Shown: positions 23,627 through 31,567, counted from the first letter of the stretch. The stretch: DNA of 37,055 nt from Christensenella sp. UBA4636 (GCA_002405915.1 DHMS01000015.1:28011-65065), one strand, 5' to 3'. The notes: generated from the sequence alone by a model not told the origin. Numbers and translations: made by a program.

Positions 23627-24330
23627 TGGAAAGGAAAGTTCCTTTGCACGTCGGGTTTATAATGGACGGCAACGGCAGATGGGCGACGGCGCGCGGAAAA
23701 TCGCGTAATTACGGGCATATGAAGGGGGTGGAAGTCCTCGAACCGCTCGTTAAACGCGCGATTTTGAGGGGCGTTAAAGTCGTTTCCTTTTATGCGCTTT
23801 CGACCGAGAACTGGTCGCGCCCGCAAGCCGAAATCAAAAAGCTTTTGAGCCTTATGATGACCGCGCTCGACAGGCTTTTGCCTAAGCTTATAAAGAACGA
23901 ATTAAGGCTTAAAATTTCGGGCGACCTTTCGCCGCTCGACGCGCGCAGAATTAAAAAGATAAACGCCGCGCTCGAAAAAACTAAAGATTATAAAAAAGGC
24001 GTAGTTAACATATGTTTTAACTACGGCTCGCGCGGGGAAATTTTGTCCGCCGTCAACAAAGCCGTCGAAAACGGAAAAAAGTTGACGGAAGAAGAATTTT
24101 CTTCACTCCTTTATACGTCCGATTTGCCGGACGTGGATATGGTTATACGCACGAGCGGAGAGCAGAGATTGAGTAACTTTTTGTTGTGGCAGTCGGCTTA
24201 TGCCGAGCTTTACTTTACGCCGGTAATGTGGCCCGACTTCACACCCGAAGTATTTGACAAAGCTCTTGAATGGTACTGCGGTAGGGACCGCAGATTCGGA
24301 GGAACGGGCGAAACGCCCGATAAAAAATAA
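23626..24330 (+). CDS. uppS: Undecaprenyl diphosphate synthase (cis-prenyltransferase)
   Basis: UppS makes the C55 lipid carrier for peptidoglycan and teichoic acid. The catalytic Asp14 lies in FIMDGNGRWA. Further family motifs are FYALSTENWSRP and DMVIRTSGEQRLSNFLLWQSAYAEL, with downstream ELYFTPVMWPDF. Length is 234 residues, normal. It overlaps frr and cdsA by single TAATG junctions, so the three are translationally coupled. The substrate isopentenyl chain is fed by dxr two genes downstream. Confidence 0.96.
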   Translation: MERKVPLHVGFIMDGNGRWATARGKSRNYGHMKGVEVLEPLVKRAILRGVKVVSFYALSTENWSRPQAEIKKLLSLMMTALDRLLPKLIKNELRLKISGDLSPLDARRIKKINAALEKTKDYKKGVVNICFNYGSRGEILSAVNKAVENGKKLTEEEFSSLLYTSDLPDVDMVIRTSGEQRLSNFLLWQSAYAELYFTPVMWPDFTPEVFDKALEWYCGRDRRFGGTGETPDKK

Positions 24331-25157
24331 TGTTAAAGAGAAGTATCACGGCAATATTTATAGTAGCCGCCGTAGTCGGCTCGTTTTTGCTAAGGCAATT
24401 CGTGGACGTACGGCTGTTCAACATTTTAATATTCGCATTTTGCGCGTTCGGCTCGTACGAGCTTTTGCGCGCGCTTAAAGATAGACTCACGGCTTTCCAA
24501 AAGACCGTCGTCTTTGCGTTCGCTATTTCGGTAACGCCCGTGTATACTTTCTTGTCGCTTTCCGCCGTCCTTGCGATGGCGATAGCCGCAACGGTGCTTT
24601 TGTTTGCTTCGCTCGTATTCGAATTCGAAAGAACGGATTTCACCGCCGTCGGCACTTCGCTATTTGCGTTGTGCTACCCGTCCGGGTTCTTGGTCCCGCT
24701 TATGATTATCAACTCGTACGAGGACCCGAAAGGCTTCGTCGGGCTACTTATGATAATCGTCGTTTCCACCTGTGCGGACACCGCGGCATACCTCGTCGGC
24801 TCTACCTTGAAAGGTCCTAAGCTTTGCGAAAAGGTTAGCCCTAAAAAGACGATTAGCGGAGCTATAGGCGGGGTTTTGGGCGGAATAATCGGCGCGTTGT
24901 TCGTCTACTTCGTATTCGGAAAAGGCGCGATTTGGTCTAACCCCTTAGAGTGGCTCGTGTACGTTTTGACGGGCGGAATAAGCTCGCTCGTAACGGAATT
25001 CGGCGACCTCGTCGAAGGCGCGATAAAAAGGAAACTCGATATAAAGGATTTAGGAAATCTTCTCCCCGGGCATGGCGGCATGCTCGACAGAATTGACGGA
25101 ATGATTTTCAATTGCGTGTTTATCTTCGCCGTGTTCACTTTGATGGCTAAGTTTTGA
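24330..25157 (+). CDS. cdsA: Phosphatidate cytidylyltransferase
   Basis: An integral membrane enzyme making CDP-diacylglycerol from phosphatidate and CTP, the branch point for acidic phospholipids. The 275-residue protein has about eight hydrophobic segments and the C-terminal CDS signature IKRKLDIKDLGNLLPGHGGM followed by LDRIDG. It overlaps uppS at TAATG. A hairpin and T-rich tract follows, separating it from dxr by 148 nt. Confidence 0.95.
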   Translation: MLKRSITAIFIVAAVVGSFLLRQFVDVRLFNILIFAFCAFGSYELLRALKDRLTAFQKTVVFAFAISVTPVYTFLSLSAVLAMAIAATVLLFASLVFEFERTDFTAVGTSLFALCYPSGFLVPLMIINSYEDPKGFVGLLMIIVVSTCADTAAYLVGSTLKGPKLCEKVSPKKTISGAIGGVLGGIIGALFVYFVFGKGAIWSNPLEWLVYVLTGGISSLVTEFGDLVEGAIKRKLDIKDLGNLLPGHGGMLDRIDGMIFNCVFIFAVFTLMAKF

Positions 25158-25169
25158 TTTGTTTTTACG

Positions 25170-25197
25170 GAGCGGCGCGTTCAAAGCCCGCTCTTTT
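25170..25197 (+). terminator. Intrinsic terminator after cdsA
   Basis: GAGCGG (25170-25175) pairs with CCGCTC (25188-25193), followed by TTTTG. A TATAAT at 25259-25264 may be the -10 of a separate dxr promoter, but no matching -35 is visible. Confidence 0.6.
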
Positions 25198-25305
25198 GCT
25201 ATTTAGCTAAAAACGCTTTTTAACGCCTAAATAAGAGGCAAAAAGCATACAATATATTTATAATGCTACTATTATTTTAAGTAGGAATAATGAGAATAAC
25301 TTATC

Positions 25306-26442
25306 ATGAAAAAAATCGCTTTGTACGGCAGTACCGGCTCGATAGGCACGCAGGTTCTAAATTGCGTGCGCCGCTACCCCGAAGAATATAAAATAACTTC
25401 GCTCGTCGCGGGTTCCAACGCAAAACTTTTGGGCGAACAAATACGGGAATTTAAACCGAACGTAGCTTCGCTCATAAACCCCGAAAGGCTTAACGAAGTA
25501 GGCGAAATAGGCAATACTTTGCTCTTCACGGGCGAAAACGCGGCAAAGCACGCGCTCGACGTCGATTGCGATTTAGCTTTCGTCGCGATAACGGGTTTTG
25601 CCGGGCTTGCTTCCGTTTTAGGCGCGTTAGAGGCGGGCAAAAACGTTGCGCTCGCAAACAAGGAAACGCTCGTTGCGGGCGGCGAAATCGTCACTAAGCT
25701 CGCAAAAGAAAAGGGGCTTGAAATTATCCCGGTCGATAGCGAACATTCGGCGTTGTGGCAGTGCTTGTCCTTAGATAAAAATAAGCCTTTCGAACGGCTC
25801 ATAATCACCGCTTCGGGCGGGGCGTTCCGCGATACGCCGCTTGAAAAATTGCCCTTTATGACCGCCGCCGACGCCTTAAAGCACCCGAATTGGCGAATGG
25901 GCAAAAAAATCACCGTCGATTGCGCTACGATGGTTAACAAGGGTTTGGAAGTAATCGAAGCGATGTGGCTTTTTGATTGTCCGCTCGACAAAATCAAGGT
26001 CGTTATGCACCCCGAAAGCATAGTTCACTCAATGGTGGAATTTGCCGACGGAGCCGTAATGGCTCAGATGGGGGCGGCGGATATGGAACTGCCTATATCC
26101 CTTGCGCTTTCTTACCCCGAACGCAAAAAAGGGCCCGAAAAGCTCGATATTTTCGGCAAAACTTTACACTTCTTCGAAACGGATAAAAAGCGTTATCCGT
26201 GCTTCGACCTCGTTATGCAGTCGATAAAGCAAGGCAAAAATTATCCTTGCGCCATGTCCGCCGCAAACGAAGCCGCGGTCGGGCTGTTTTTGGACGGCAA
26301 GATAGGCTTTACGGAAATTTACGATTATATAGCGTTCGCGCTTGAAAAAACCGAAGAAAACGCGGTCGATTATTTGTCGCTCGTCGCAACGGACAAAGCC
26401 GCAAGGCAAGCCGTTTTCACTCGGTTTTTAACAAAACGATAA
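25306..26442 (+). CDS. dxr: 1-deoxy-D-xylulose 5-phosphate reductoisomerase
   Basis: Dxr converts DXP to MEP with NADPH, the committed step of non-mevalonate isoprenoid synthesis. The 378-residue protein opens with the dinucleotide-binding motif YGSTGSIGTQ, and has ALANKETLVAGG, the metal/substrate site PVDSEHSALWQCL and HPNWRMGKKITVDCATMVNKG-type blocks (conserved substrate loop MHPESIVHSMVEF). No good ribosome binding site precedes ATG 25306; AGGA lies about 20 nt away, so translation may be modest. rseP starts 16 nt after the stop with a better site. Confidence 0.96.
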   Translation: MKKIALYGSTGSIGTQVLNCVRRYPEEYKITSLVAGSNAKLLGEQIREFKPNVASLINPERLNEVGEIGNTLLFTGENAAKHALDVDCDLAFVAITGFAGLASVLGALEAGKNVALANKETLVAGGEIVTKLAKEKGLEIIPVDSEHSALWQCLSLDKNKPFERLIITASGGAFRDTPLEKLPFMTAADALKHPNWRMGKKITVDCATMVNKGLEVIEAMWLFDCPLDKIKVVMHPESIVHSMVEFADGAVMAQMGAADMELPISLALSYPERKKGPEKLDIFGKTLHFFETDKKRYPCFDLVMQSIKQGKNYPCAMSAANEAAVGLFLDGKIGFTEIYDYIAFALEKTEENAVDYLSLVATDKAARQAVFTRFLTKR

Positions 26443-26457
26443 CTTTAAGGAGCTAAC

Positions 26458-27951
26458 ATGATAAACAATTTGCTATCCTTCGCTTCGGTAATGCAGACTG
26501 TCGGGTCGATACTCGTCGCGATACTCATACTTTTAGCGACGATAACCGTCCACGAATTCGGGCATTATATCGTCGGCAAAATCTTCAAATTCAAAATCAA
26601 CGAATTTGCGATAGGCATGGGACCCGCCATCTATAAAAAAACTAAGAAAAACGGCGAAATCTTTTCGATAAGAATATTCCCGCTCGGCGGCTACTGCGCG
26701 TTCGAAGGCGAGGATGAGGACGAACAATCGAGAAAGGAAAAGCAAGATAAAGCCGCTTTAAACGGCTCCGACAACTCCCCGTCTATCTCCGCTTCAAGCG
26801 GGTTTTCCGTCAAGGAGGAAGAGAAAAAGCCGCTTTCCGAAAACGCTTTCAACAACAAAAAGCCGTGGCAAAGGATACTCGTTTTAATCGCCGGCGCGTC
26901 AATGAACTTTATCGCCGCGATACTCGTAATCTGCTTGAACTTCTCAATTTACGGGCATTTTCAATTGTCCGCCGCGGAGATAAAAACGGCGCCCGCAACT
27001 TCCATAGAAGCGAGCAAAACGCTTGAAAGCGGCGATATCATAACCGCAATCAACGGCAAATACGTTTACTTAACGACCGATATTTCCTCCGCGCTTAACG
27101 GCAAAAAAGCGGGCGATATCGTCAAAGTGACGGTCACGCGCGACGGCAAACAAGTCGAAAAAGAAGTTGCGCTTCGCTCCGACGTAGACATAAAAAGTTT
27201 AAGCGATTACTATCCCGCGTTCGACGCGTTGGGCGTTGCCACCGTTATGCAGGTCGGCACAAAATCAGTTTCCAAAATCCCCGACGGGGCTTACGTTTTC
27301 CGTTTTAACGACGCGGAAAATTATGAGGACTGCACGCGCATTTACACGCCGAACGACCTTTACGAAAGACTTAAAACGCTAAATAGCGGCGAATCGCTCG
27401 ACGTGTATATCTCGACCGACGGCGAGACCCACCAATCGGTCACGCTCACCGCTTATACAGACTTCGATAAAGTCAATAAGGAAGAGCGCAAGGACGTTTT
27501 GAACTACTTCGGGCTTGAAACTTACGGGCTTTCCTATCAGCTCAAATCGGTCAACGTGAGAATGAACTTCTTCGAAGTTTTGTACCGCTCGCCCATGTAC
27601 GCGTTCAAAACGGTGGGCATAACGCTCAAATCTTTCGGCGAATTGTTCACGGGTAAAATGTCAATTTCGCAGATGAGCGGACCTATCGGCACCATAGCGA
27701 TAACTTCTCAACAAGTCACCCGCGGGTTCGATTACGTTCTCGAAATGGTCGCACTCATCGGCATCTCGGTCGCGGTGTTCAACCTGCTCCCTATCCCCGC
27801 GTTGGACGGCGCAAGGGCCGTTTTCGTGCTTATCGAATGGATAAGAAAGAAGCCTATAAACCGCAACGTGGAAGCGATGATACACTTCGTCGGGCTTGTA
27901 GTACTTATCGGTTTTGCCGTGTTCGTGGATATTTTCAGAATGTTTATTTAA
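26458..27951 (+). CDS. rseP: Site-2 (intramembrane) zinc metalloprotease, RseP/RasP-like
   Basis: A membrane protease that cleaves anti-sigma factors or signal-peptide remnants inside the membrane. HEFGH (residues 32-36) in the first transmembrane helix carries the zinc ligands, and the second metal motif is NLLPIPALDGAR near the C-terminus. A PDZ-type domain lies between. At 497 residues it is longer than usual: a charged, low-complexity insert (about residues 84-130) follows the GGYCAFEGEDED loop, and the PDZ region also looks extended. AAGGAG precedes ATG closely. Position after dxr is the common Bacillota arrangement (rasP in Bacillus). The operon ends at the terminator just downstream. 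Confidence 0.94.
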   Translation: MINNLLSFASVMQTVGSILVAILILLATITVHEFGHYIVGKIFKFKINEFAIGMGPAIYKKTKKNGEIFSIRIFPLGGYCAFEGEDEDEQSRKEKQDKAALNGSDNSPSISASSGFSVKEEEKKPLSENAFNNKKPWQRILVLIAGASMNFIAAILVICLNFSIYGHFQLSAAEIKTAPATSIEASKTLESGDIITAINGKYVYLTTDISSALNGKKAGDIVKVTVTRDGKQVEKEVALRSDVDIKSLSDYYPAFDALGVATVMQVGTKSVSKIPDGAYVFRFNDAENYEDCTRIYTPNDLYERLKTLNSGESLDVYISTDGETHQSVTLTAYTDFDKVNKEERKDVLNYFGLETYGLSYQLKSVNVRMNFFEVLYRSPMYAFKTVGITLKSFGELFTGKMSISQMSGPIGTIAITSQQVTRGFDYVLEMVALIGISVAVFNLLPIPALDGARAVFVLIEWIRKKPINRNVEAMIHFVGLVVLIGFAVFVDIFRMFI

Positions 27952-27973
27952 AAGAATAAAAATAATTTTTTTG

Positions 27974-28012
27974 CGCGATAACGGGCTTATAGCCGCACTT
28001 ATCGCGTTTTTT
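27974..28012 (+). terminator. Terminator of the rpsB-rseP operon (3'-flank motif copy C)
   Basis: CGCGATAA (27974-27981) pairs with TTATCGCG (27999-28006), followed by six T. Its loop holds GGCTTATAGCC, and the segment resembles the motif copies after secA and the thioredoxin gene. Confidence 0.9.
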
Positions 28013-28180
28013 AACGCCTTGTTTTCGCATTTTTCGCACTTAAAAAAGGGCGAAAGGGTAACGCTTTTTTAAAGAAAAGAATAATATATATTAGCTTCCC
28101 GAAAAAGGCTTGAAAAAAGCAAAAAGAACGCCCTTTAAAAGGCGGCGAAAAAGGAAGCCTTACGATAAGGAGGAAAAACA

Positions 28181-28309
28181 ATGTGTTGCTACCTTTTAGC
28201 GGGGTTCATGCTCGGGCTTTTAACATGCGAATGTCGTCCCTCACCTAAGCCCGCGCCCCCGCCCCCTAAGCCCCCTTGCAATTGTCGTTACAGAAGATAT
28301 CGCGACTAA
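28181..28309 (+). CDS. 42-residue Cys/Pro-rich small protein
   Basis: A short frame with a very strong Shine-Dalgarno (AAGGAGG, 28168-28174, 6 nt before ATG). The peptide starts MCCYLLAGFMLGLLTCEC, a short hydrophobic segment with four cysteines. It continues with a proline run (PKPAPPPPKPP) and ends CNCRYRRYRD, a basic tail with two more cysteines. It could be a membrane-associated microprotein, a lipoprotein-like peptide (LLTC is a poor lipobox) or a metal-binding peptide. It stands alone between the operon terminator (28012) and its own terminator (28417-28445). I do not recognise a family. The combination of strong translation signal and flanking terminators argues that it is real. Confidence 0.55.
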   Translation: MCCYLLAGFMLGLLTCECRPSPKPAPPPPKPPCNCRYRRYRD

Positions 28310-28416
28310 AAAGCGAAAGAGCCGCAAAAGAATATTTAATTCACGAAAGAGCTTTGTTTTTACGATTGTCTTATTTTACGTATACTCCTTAAAAAAAGTT
28401 TACTCCTCAAAATTTT

Positions 28417-28445
28417 CCCCGTCGGCTCGTCCGCCGGGGTTTTTG
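28417..28445 (+). terminator. Intrinsic terminator after the small Cys/Pro-rich gene
   Basis: The stem CCCCGTCGGC/GCCGGGG (28417-28426 with 28433-28439, imperfect) has a TCGT-containing loop and is followed by TTTTT. Confidence 0.75.
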
Positions 28446-28504
28446 CGTATGGGGATTAGCTGTTTTGTTCAAAAAAGCTTTTATTTTAAAATTTTGAAAA
28501 GGTA

Positions 28505-28533
28505 TTGACAAAGTTAAAATCATATGATACAAT
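28505..28533 (+). promoter_or_regulatory. Sigma-A promoter of the surface-protein cassette
   Basis: TTGACA (28505-28510), 17-nt spacer, TACAAT (28528-28533): near-consensus. It would drive 28563 onward, including all the ATGA-coupled genes. Confidence 0.85.
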
Positions 28534-28562
28534 GTAATAAAAATAAAGAGGCGGGTAAAAAA

Positions 28563-28664
28563 ATGAGAATGAGATTATATAAGATAGTCCTTAAGCATAG
28601 CCTCCGTATTTTTTGCGTACGGATTTTTAATTTTCCAATAATTAAAGAGGATTATGAAAGATGA
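28563..28664 (+). CDS. Possible 33-residue leader peptide
   Basis: The first ATG after the promoter (GAGGCGGG about 8 nt upstream) opens a 33-residue basic frame starting MRMRLYKIVLKHSLRIF. Its TGA overlaps the ATG of the next gene as ATGA. A small hairpin followed by T5 lies inside it. The same ATGA junction occurs at the other gene boundaries of this cassette, which supports real translation, but the peptide could be incidental. Confidence 0.35.
   Translation: MRMRLYKIVLKHSLRIFCVRIFNFPIIKEDYER
28603..28628 (+). promoter_or_regulatory. Weak terminator/attenuator in the cassette leader
   Basis: TCCGTA (28603-28608) pairs with TACGGA (28618-28623), followed by TTTTT. The six-bp stem is short, so function is uncertain. 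It lies between promoter and first lipoprotein gene, inside the leader frame. Confidence 0.4.
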
Positions 28665-28741
28665 AAAAAACAATCAAAAAAGTTTTAATGCCGTTACTGC
28701 TTGCGTGCGTAATATTTTTTACAATATCGCTAAGCGGGTGT
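28661..28741 (+). repeat. 81-bp near-perfect direct repeat (signal peptide), copy 1
   Basis: It matches 29451-29531 with a single mismatch (CCG versus CCA codon region). It encodes the lipoprotein signal peptide and marks a recent tandem duplication of the gene. Confidence 0.9.
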
Positions 28742-29050
28742 GTAAGAATGATTTTTAAACCGTTAATAGAAATTGCTGAGTATTATGATAGCTTGCCTGT
28801 GTGTGGTGATTTTATATATAGCATAGCCGAAGATGATAACGGTGAAAAGACTGCTGTTTTGCACGGATTTAGTGAAGAAGGGAGAAAGAAAGCAGGGGCA
28901 ATTTTACCTGAAACGGTAGACGGATATAAAGTATCGTTGGTTGCCAGTGGACGTTGGTCGCCGGCAGATGATTCGGTTGTAATTAGGTTGTATATATTGA
29001 ATGAATTTACTGTTACTTTTCCAAATGATATAAGACAAAAAAAGTGCTGA
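28661..29050 (+). CDS. InlB-repeat lipoprotein, N-terminal part (frameshift-split)
   Basis: This 129-residue frame carries a lipoprotein signal (lipobox LSGC, Cys27) nearly identical to that of the intact paralog at 29451. The following region matches the paralog (CGDFIY, then EGRKKAGAILPETVDGYKV). It stops at TGA 29048-29050 directly after an A7 run. The zero-frame codons are CAA AAA AAG TGC TGA, i.e. an A AAA AAG heptamer. A -1 slip there would join it in phase with the frame ending at 29454, giving a protein like the paralog. It may be a programmed frameshift, a phase-variable or decaying gene, or a homopolymer sequencing error. Function is unknown; likely surface-exposed. Confidence 0.6.
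   Translation: MKKTIKKVLMPLLLACVIFFTISLSGCVRMIFKPLIEIAEYYDSLPVCGDFIYSIAEDDNGEKTAVLHGFSEEGRKKAGAILPETVDGYKVSLVASGRWSPADDSVVIRLYILNEFTVTFPNDIRQKKC
29037..29044 (+). promoter_or_regulatory. A7-G slippery tract (A AAA AAG)
   Basis: Seven A followed by G, placed so that zero-frame codons read AAA AAG: the same heptamer that directs -1 frameshifting in bacterial dnaX genes. A stop codon lies one codon downstream in the zero frame. I see no obvious stimulatory stem-loop just after it; AAAGAGG-like upstream SD stimulation is also not evident. Confidence 0.5.
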
Positions 29051-29454
29051 AATTTAATGTTTATAACAGTAAGTTTCATGACTGGCATCACCCTGAACAG
29101 GAAGATATAGGAGCTAACGAATTTCTTCCTTTTGGCACAAAATATGCTTTGATTAGCGAAACGGCAAACGTGAGTTATATGTATAATTACGAAGATGCGC
29201 CGCATGAAGGGATTTATTGGATAGATGACTATGACGGAAGTAAAATAAAATTTATTCCGCCTGCTCCTATTCGAGAAGGCTATACTTTTTTGGGGTGGTA
29301 TAAAGACGAGGAATGCACTGAAAAATGGGATTTCGACAACGACTTAATTCCAGAAAAAGAATACGAAACAAAACAAAAAGATGACGGAACAGAATATAAA
29401 GTTTACAAATATAAAAACAACAAACTTTATGCAAAATGGAGGGAAAACACATGA
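29044..29454 (+). CDS. InlB-repeat lipoprotein, C-terminal part (frameshift-split)
   Basis: The -1 frame continuation of the gene starting at 28661 (136 residues if read from GTG 29044, which has no ribosome binding site). It aligns with the C-terminal half of the paralog at 29451: NYEDAPHEGIYWIDDYDG, then an InlB B-type (Listeria-Bacteroides) repeat EGYTFLGWYKDEECTEKWDF ending KLYAKWRENT. Its TGA overlaps the ATG of the next gene. It is unlikely to be made alone; it is probably reached through the frameshift, or is part of a pseudogene. Confidence 0.55.
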   Translation: MLKFNVYNSKFHDWHHPEQEDIGANEFLPFGTKYALISETANVSYMYNYEDAPHEGIYWIDDYDGSKIKFIPPAPIREGYTFLGWYKDEECTEKWDFDNDLIPEKEYETKQKDDGTEYKVYKYKNNKLYAKWRENT

Positions 29455-29531
29455 AAAAAACAATCAAAAAAGTTTTAATGCCATTACTGCTTGCGTGCGT
29501 AATATTTTTTACAATATCGCTAAGCGGGTGT
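29451..29531 (+). repeat. 81-bp near-perfect direct repeat (signal peptide), copy 2
   Basis: See 28661-28741. The first 21 nt also match the start of the lipase gene at 30263, apart from divergence after the Lys-rich n-region. Confidence 0.9.
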
Positions 29532-30266
29532 ACATTAAGTAAAATTTTAAAAACACCTTCGTACGACGAGTGTATAGAGTGCGGCGACTTTATTTACCGT
29601 CCAAAACAGAGTGAAGAAGGCGACCCGACAGAAGCTATTGTATACGGATTAAGTAATGCCGGTAAAGAAAAAATAGGCGTTATTATACCCGAAGAAGTAG
29701 ACGGGTTAAAAGTTGTGGCGGTTAACGGTCATTATTGGGAAACAGGCACTGATAGAAAAATAAAGATTTTTATTACGCACTCTTTCAATTTGGCTTTGGT
29801 CGGCGGATTCCATTCAAATACATCAATAAGTTTTAATATACATGATTCATTTGTAAGTGTATGGGGGAGTTCTACTTCGCGTTGTGATTATGGACCGAGA
29901 GGTAGTACTTTTGCCGAAAATATTAGTGACGAAGAGTATTATAAAGTGTATAAGAATCAGTGTTATGCAGAATATGCAAACGTTACGTACGGGTATAATT
30001 ATGAAGACGCGCCATACCTTGGTATCTATTGGATAGACGATTATGACGGCACAACTATCGATTTTATTCCGCCCGACCCCGTTCGCGATGGTTATACTTT
30101 TGAAGGGTGGTATAAAGACGAGGAATGCACCGAAAAATGGGATTTTGAAAAAGATATAATTCCAGAAAAGAAGTATAACATCACAAAAAGAGATGATGGA
30201 ACTGAAAGGGCGTATTATATATACGAAAATAATATACTTTATGCAAAATGGAGGAAAAACGCATGA
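29451..30266 (+). CDS. Intact InlB-repeat lipoprotein (paralog of 28661)
   Basis: A 271-residue lipoprotein: signal peptide with LSGC (Cys27), a compact unknown domain (about 40-190, CGDFIYRP, EEVDGLKVVAV), then IYWIDDYDG and one InlB B-type repeat (GYTFEGWYKDEECTEKWDF... ILYAKWRKNA) at the C-terminus. InlB repeats are common in surface and adhesive proteins of Bacillota and Bacteroidota. ATG 29451 is chosen over an in-frame upstream ATG (29436) because GGAGG lies 8 nt before it and the signal peptide begins there. Start and stop both form ATGA overlaps with neighbours, so the cassette is translated as a coupled unit. The precise role is unknown. Confidence 0.75.
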   Translation: MKKTIKKVLMPLLLACVIFFTISLSGCTLSKILKTPSYDECIECGDFIYRPKQSEEGDPTEAIVYGLSNAGKEKIGVIIPEEVDGLKVVAVNGHYWETGTDRKIKIFITHSFNLALVGGFHSNTSISFNIHDSFVSVWGSSTSRCDYGPRGSTFAENISDEEYYKVYKNQCYAEYANVTYGYNYEDAPYLGIYWIDDYDGTTIDFIPPDPVRDGYTFEGWYKDEECTEKWDFEKDIIPEKKYNITKRDDGTERAYYIYENNILYAKWRKNA

Positions 30267-31567
30267 AAAAAACAATCAAAAAAAGAACAACTTCACTCGC
30301 GCTTGTTTTAACACTGTTGCTACTGCTATGTACAACATTATTTGTAGGCGTAAAAAACGTTTTTGCAGATGAAACGGTCTACTTTAAAGGTTATGGGGAA
30401 AACTTGAGTTATTCGGATTTGTATAATGCAACGAATACTTATGACTTCAATGCTTCGGCTTTAATAAGTCCTGATAATAAAAAACCATGGTTTTCGAATA
30501 ACGATTGGTACGACATGTCCGAAAGAAACGGAAATCAAGTCACGGATAGTGCGATGATAACCGTATTTACTTACGGATATAGAGGTGCCGTAAACAATTG
30601 GAGTACGGACGGGTACGGAAATTTTGCATACGACAAACAGTCGATAATAACTCAATATTCCGAATACATATACAAAAATACTAACAAAAAGCCCGAAATT
30701 TATTATGCTAAATTGGAAGGCGGTGAGGATGACGTTTCGTTAAATAATTTTAGACTTGTAAGGTTGAATAACGACGATAGCTTCGACGAATTGTATAACG
30801 CAAATATAGACGGGCAGAGCGTTGAATACCTCGGCGATTTGAGCAGACACACGATTATAATTTTCGACACAAGAAAAAATTATGATTCTAACAATAGAAT
30901 TTATAGCGAACTTAATTATATATTAAGTAGGGTAATTTACAATTACAGATATATGCTTAACGGCATTTTGCCGGGTATCAACTTGATAGGACATAGCAGA
31001 GGAGGGCTTACTAATTTGCAGTATACGCTCGACCACCCTGACCTTGTGAAAAACGTTTTCAGCTTCGATACGCCTTATGCCGATACGACGGCGGGATATA
31101 TCGATGGTGTAAAAGTTGAGTTTGAAGGAGAAGGTTTTACAGATATAACGGATTTAGACGTATATTCAAATTATCGTAAGCGTTGGAACGAAAATTACGA
31201 TAGACTGTATAGCAACGTGAGAATACATGCCTTAGGCGGGTATTCGACTATTTCGGATGCGCTTGAACTGCTACAAACTAATATAGATACGTTGTTAAGT
31301 CAAATGAATAACAGCGAATTGAACATTACCGCCGAACAAGTAGAATCAATCGCTAACGCCGTTAACTTTTACTTTAATTGGGGCAATATTATTTCCTTGC
31401 CGTTGTTTATAACCGGTATTGTGGCGATAAAAACGCCGATTGGTCTGCCGTTGATAGCTTTATCGCTTGCCGCGCCGAACAGAGTGATAGACAATCCCGA
31501 GCCGCTATTGAGAACTGCGTATAATTTGGTTAAAAACTTACCTATTTACAAACAAATTGAGAAGTAG
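30263..31567 (+). CDS. Secreted alpha/beta-hydrolase (lipase-like), N-terminal part of a split gene
   Basis: A 434-residue exported protein with a signal peptide (about 1-36) and an alpha/beta-hydrolase fold. The nucleophile elbow LIGHSRGG places Ser245, and FSFDTPYAD may supply an acid. The start overlaps the preceding stop as ATGA, with GGAGG just upstream. The frame ends at TAG 31565, but the next frame carries an LRR_5 (BspA-type) repeat beginning immediately at 31561 and is open to 33540. The natural protein therefore looks like a lipase joined to LRR and InlB repeats, broken by a -1 shift within GAGAAGTAG (31559-31567 region). No slippery heptamer is present, so mutation or sequence error is more likely than recoding. 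Confidence 0.7.
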   Translation: MKKTIKKRTTSLALVLTLLLLLCTTLFVGVKNVFADETVYFKGYGENLSYSDLYNATNTYDFNASALISPDNKKPWFSNNDWYDMSERNGNQVTDSAMITVFTYGYRGAVNNWSTDGYGNFAYDKQSIITQYSEYIYKNTNKKPEIYYAKLEGGEDDVSLNNFRLVRLNNDDSFDELYNANIDGQSVEYLGDLSRHTIIIFDTRKNYDSNNRIYSELNYILSRVIYNYRYMLNGILPGINLIGHSRGGLTNLQYTLDHPDLVKNVFSFDTPYADTTAGYIDGVKVEFEGEGFTDITDLDVYSNYRKRWNENYDRLYSNVRIHALGGYSTISDALELLQTNIDTLLSQMNNSELNITAEQVESIANAVNFYFNWGNIISLPLFITGIVAIKTPIGLPLIALSLAAPNRVIDNPEPLLRTAYNLVKNLPIYKQIEK

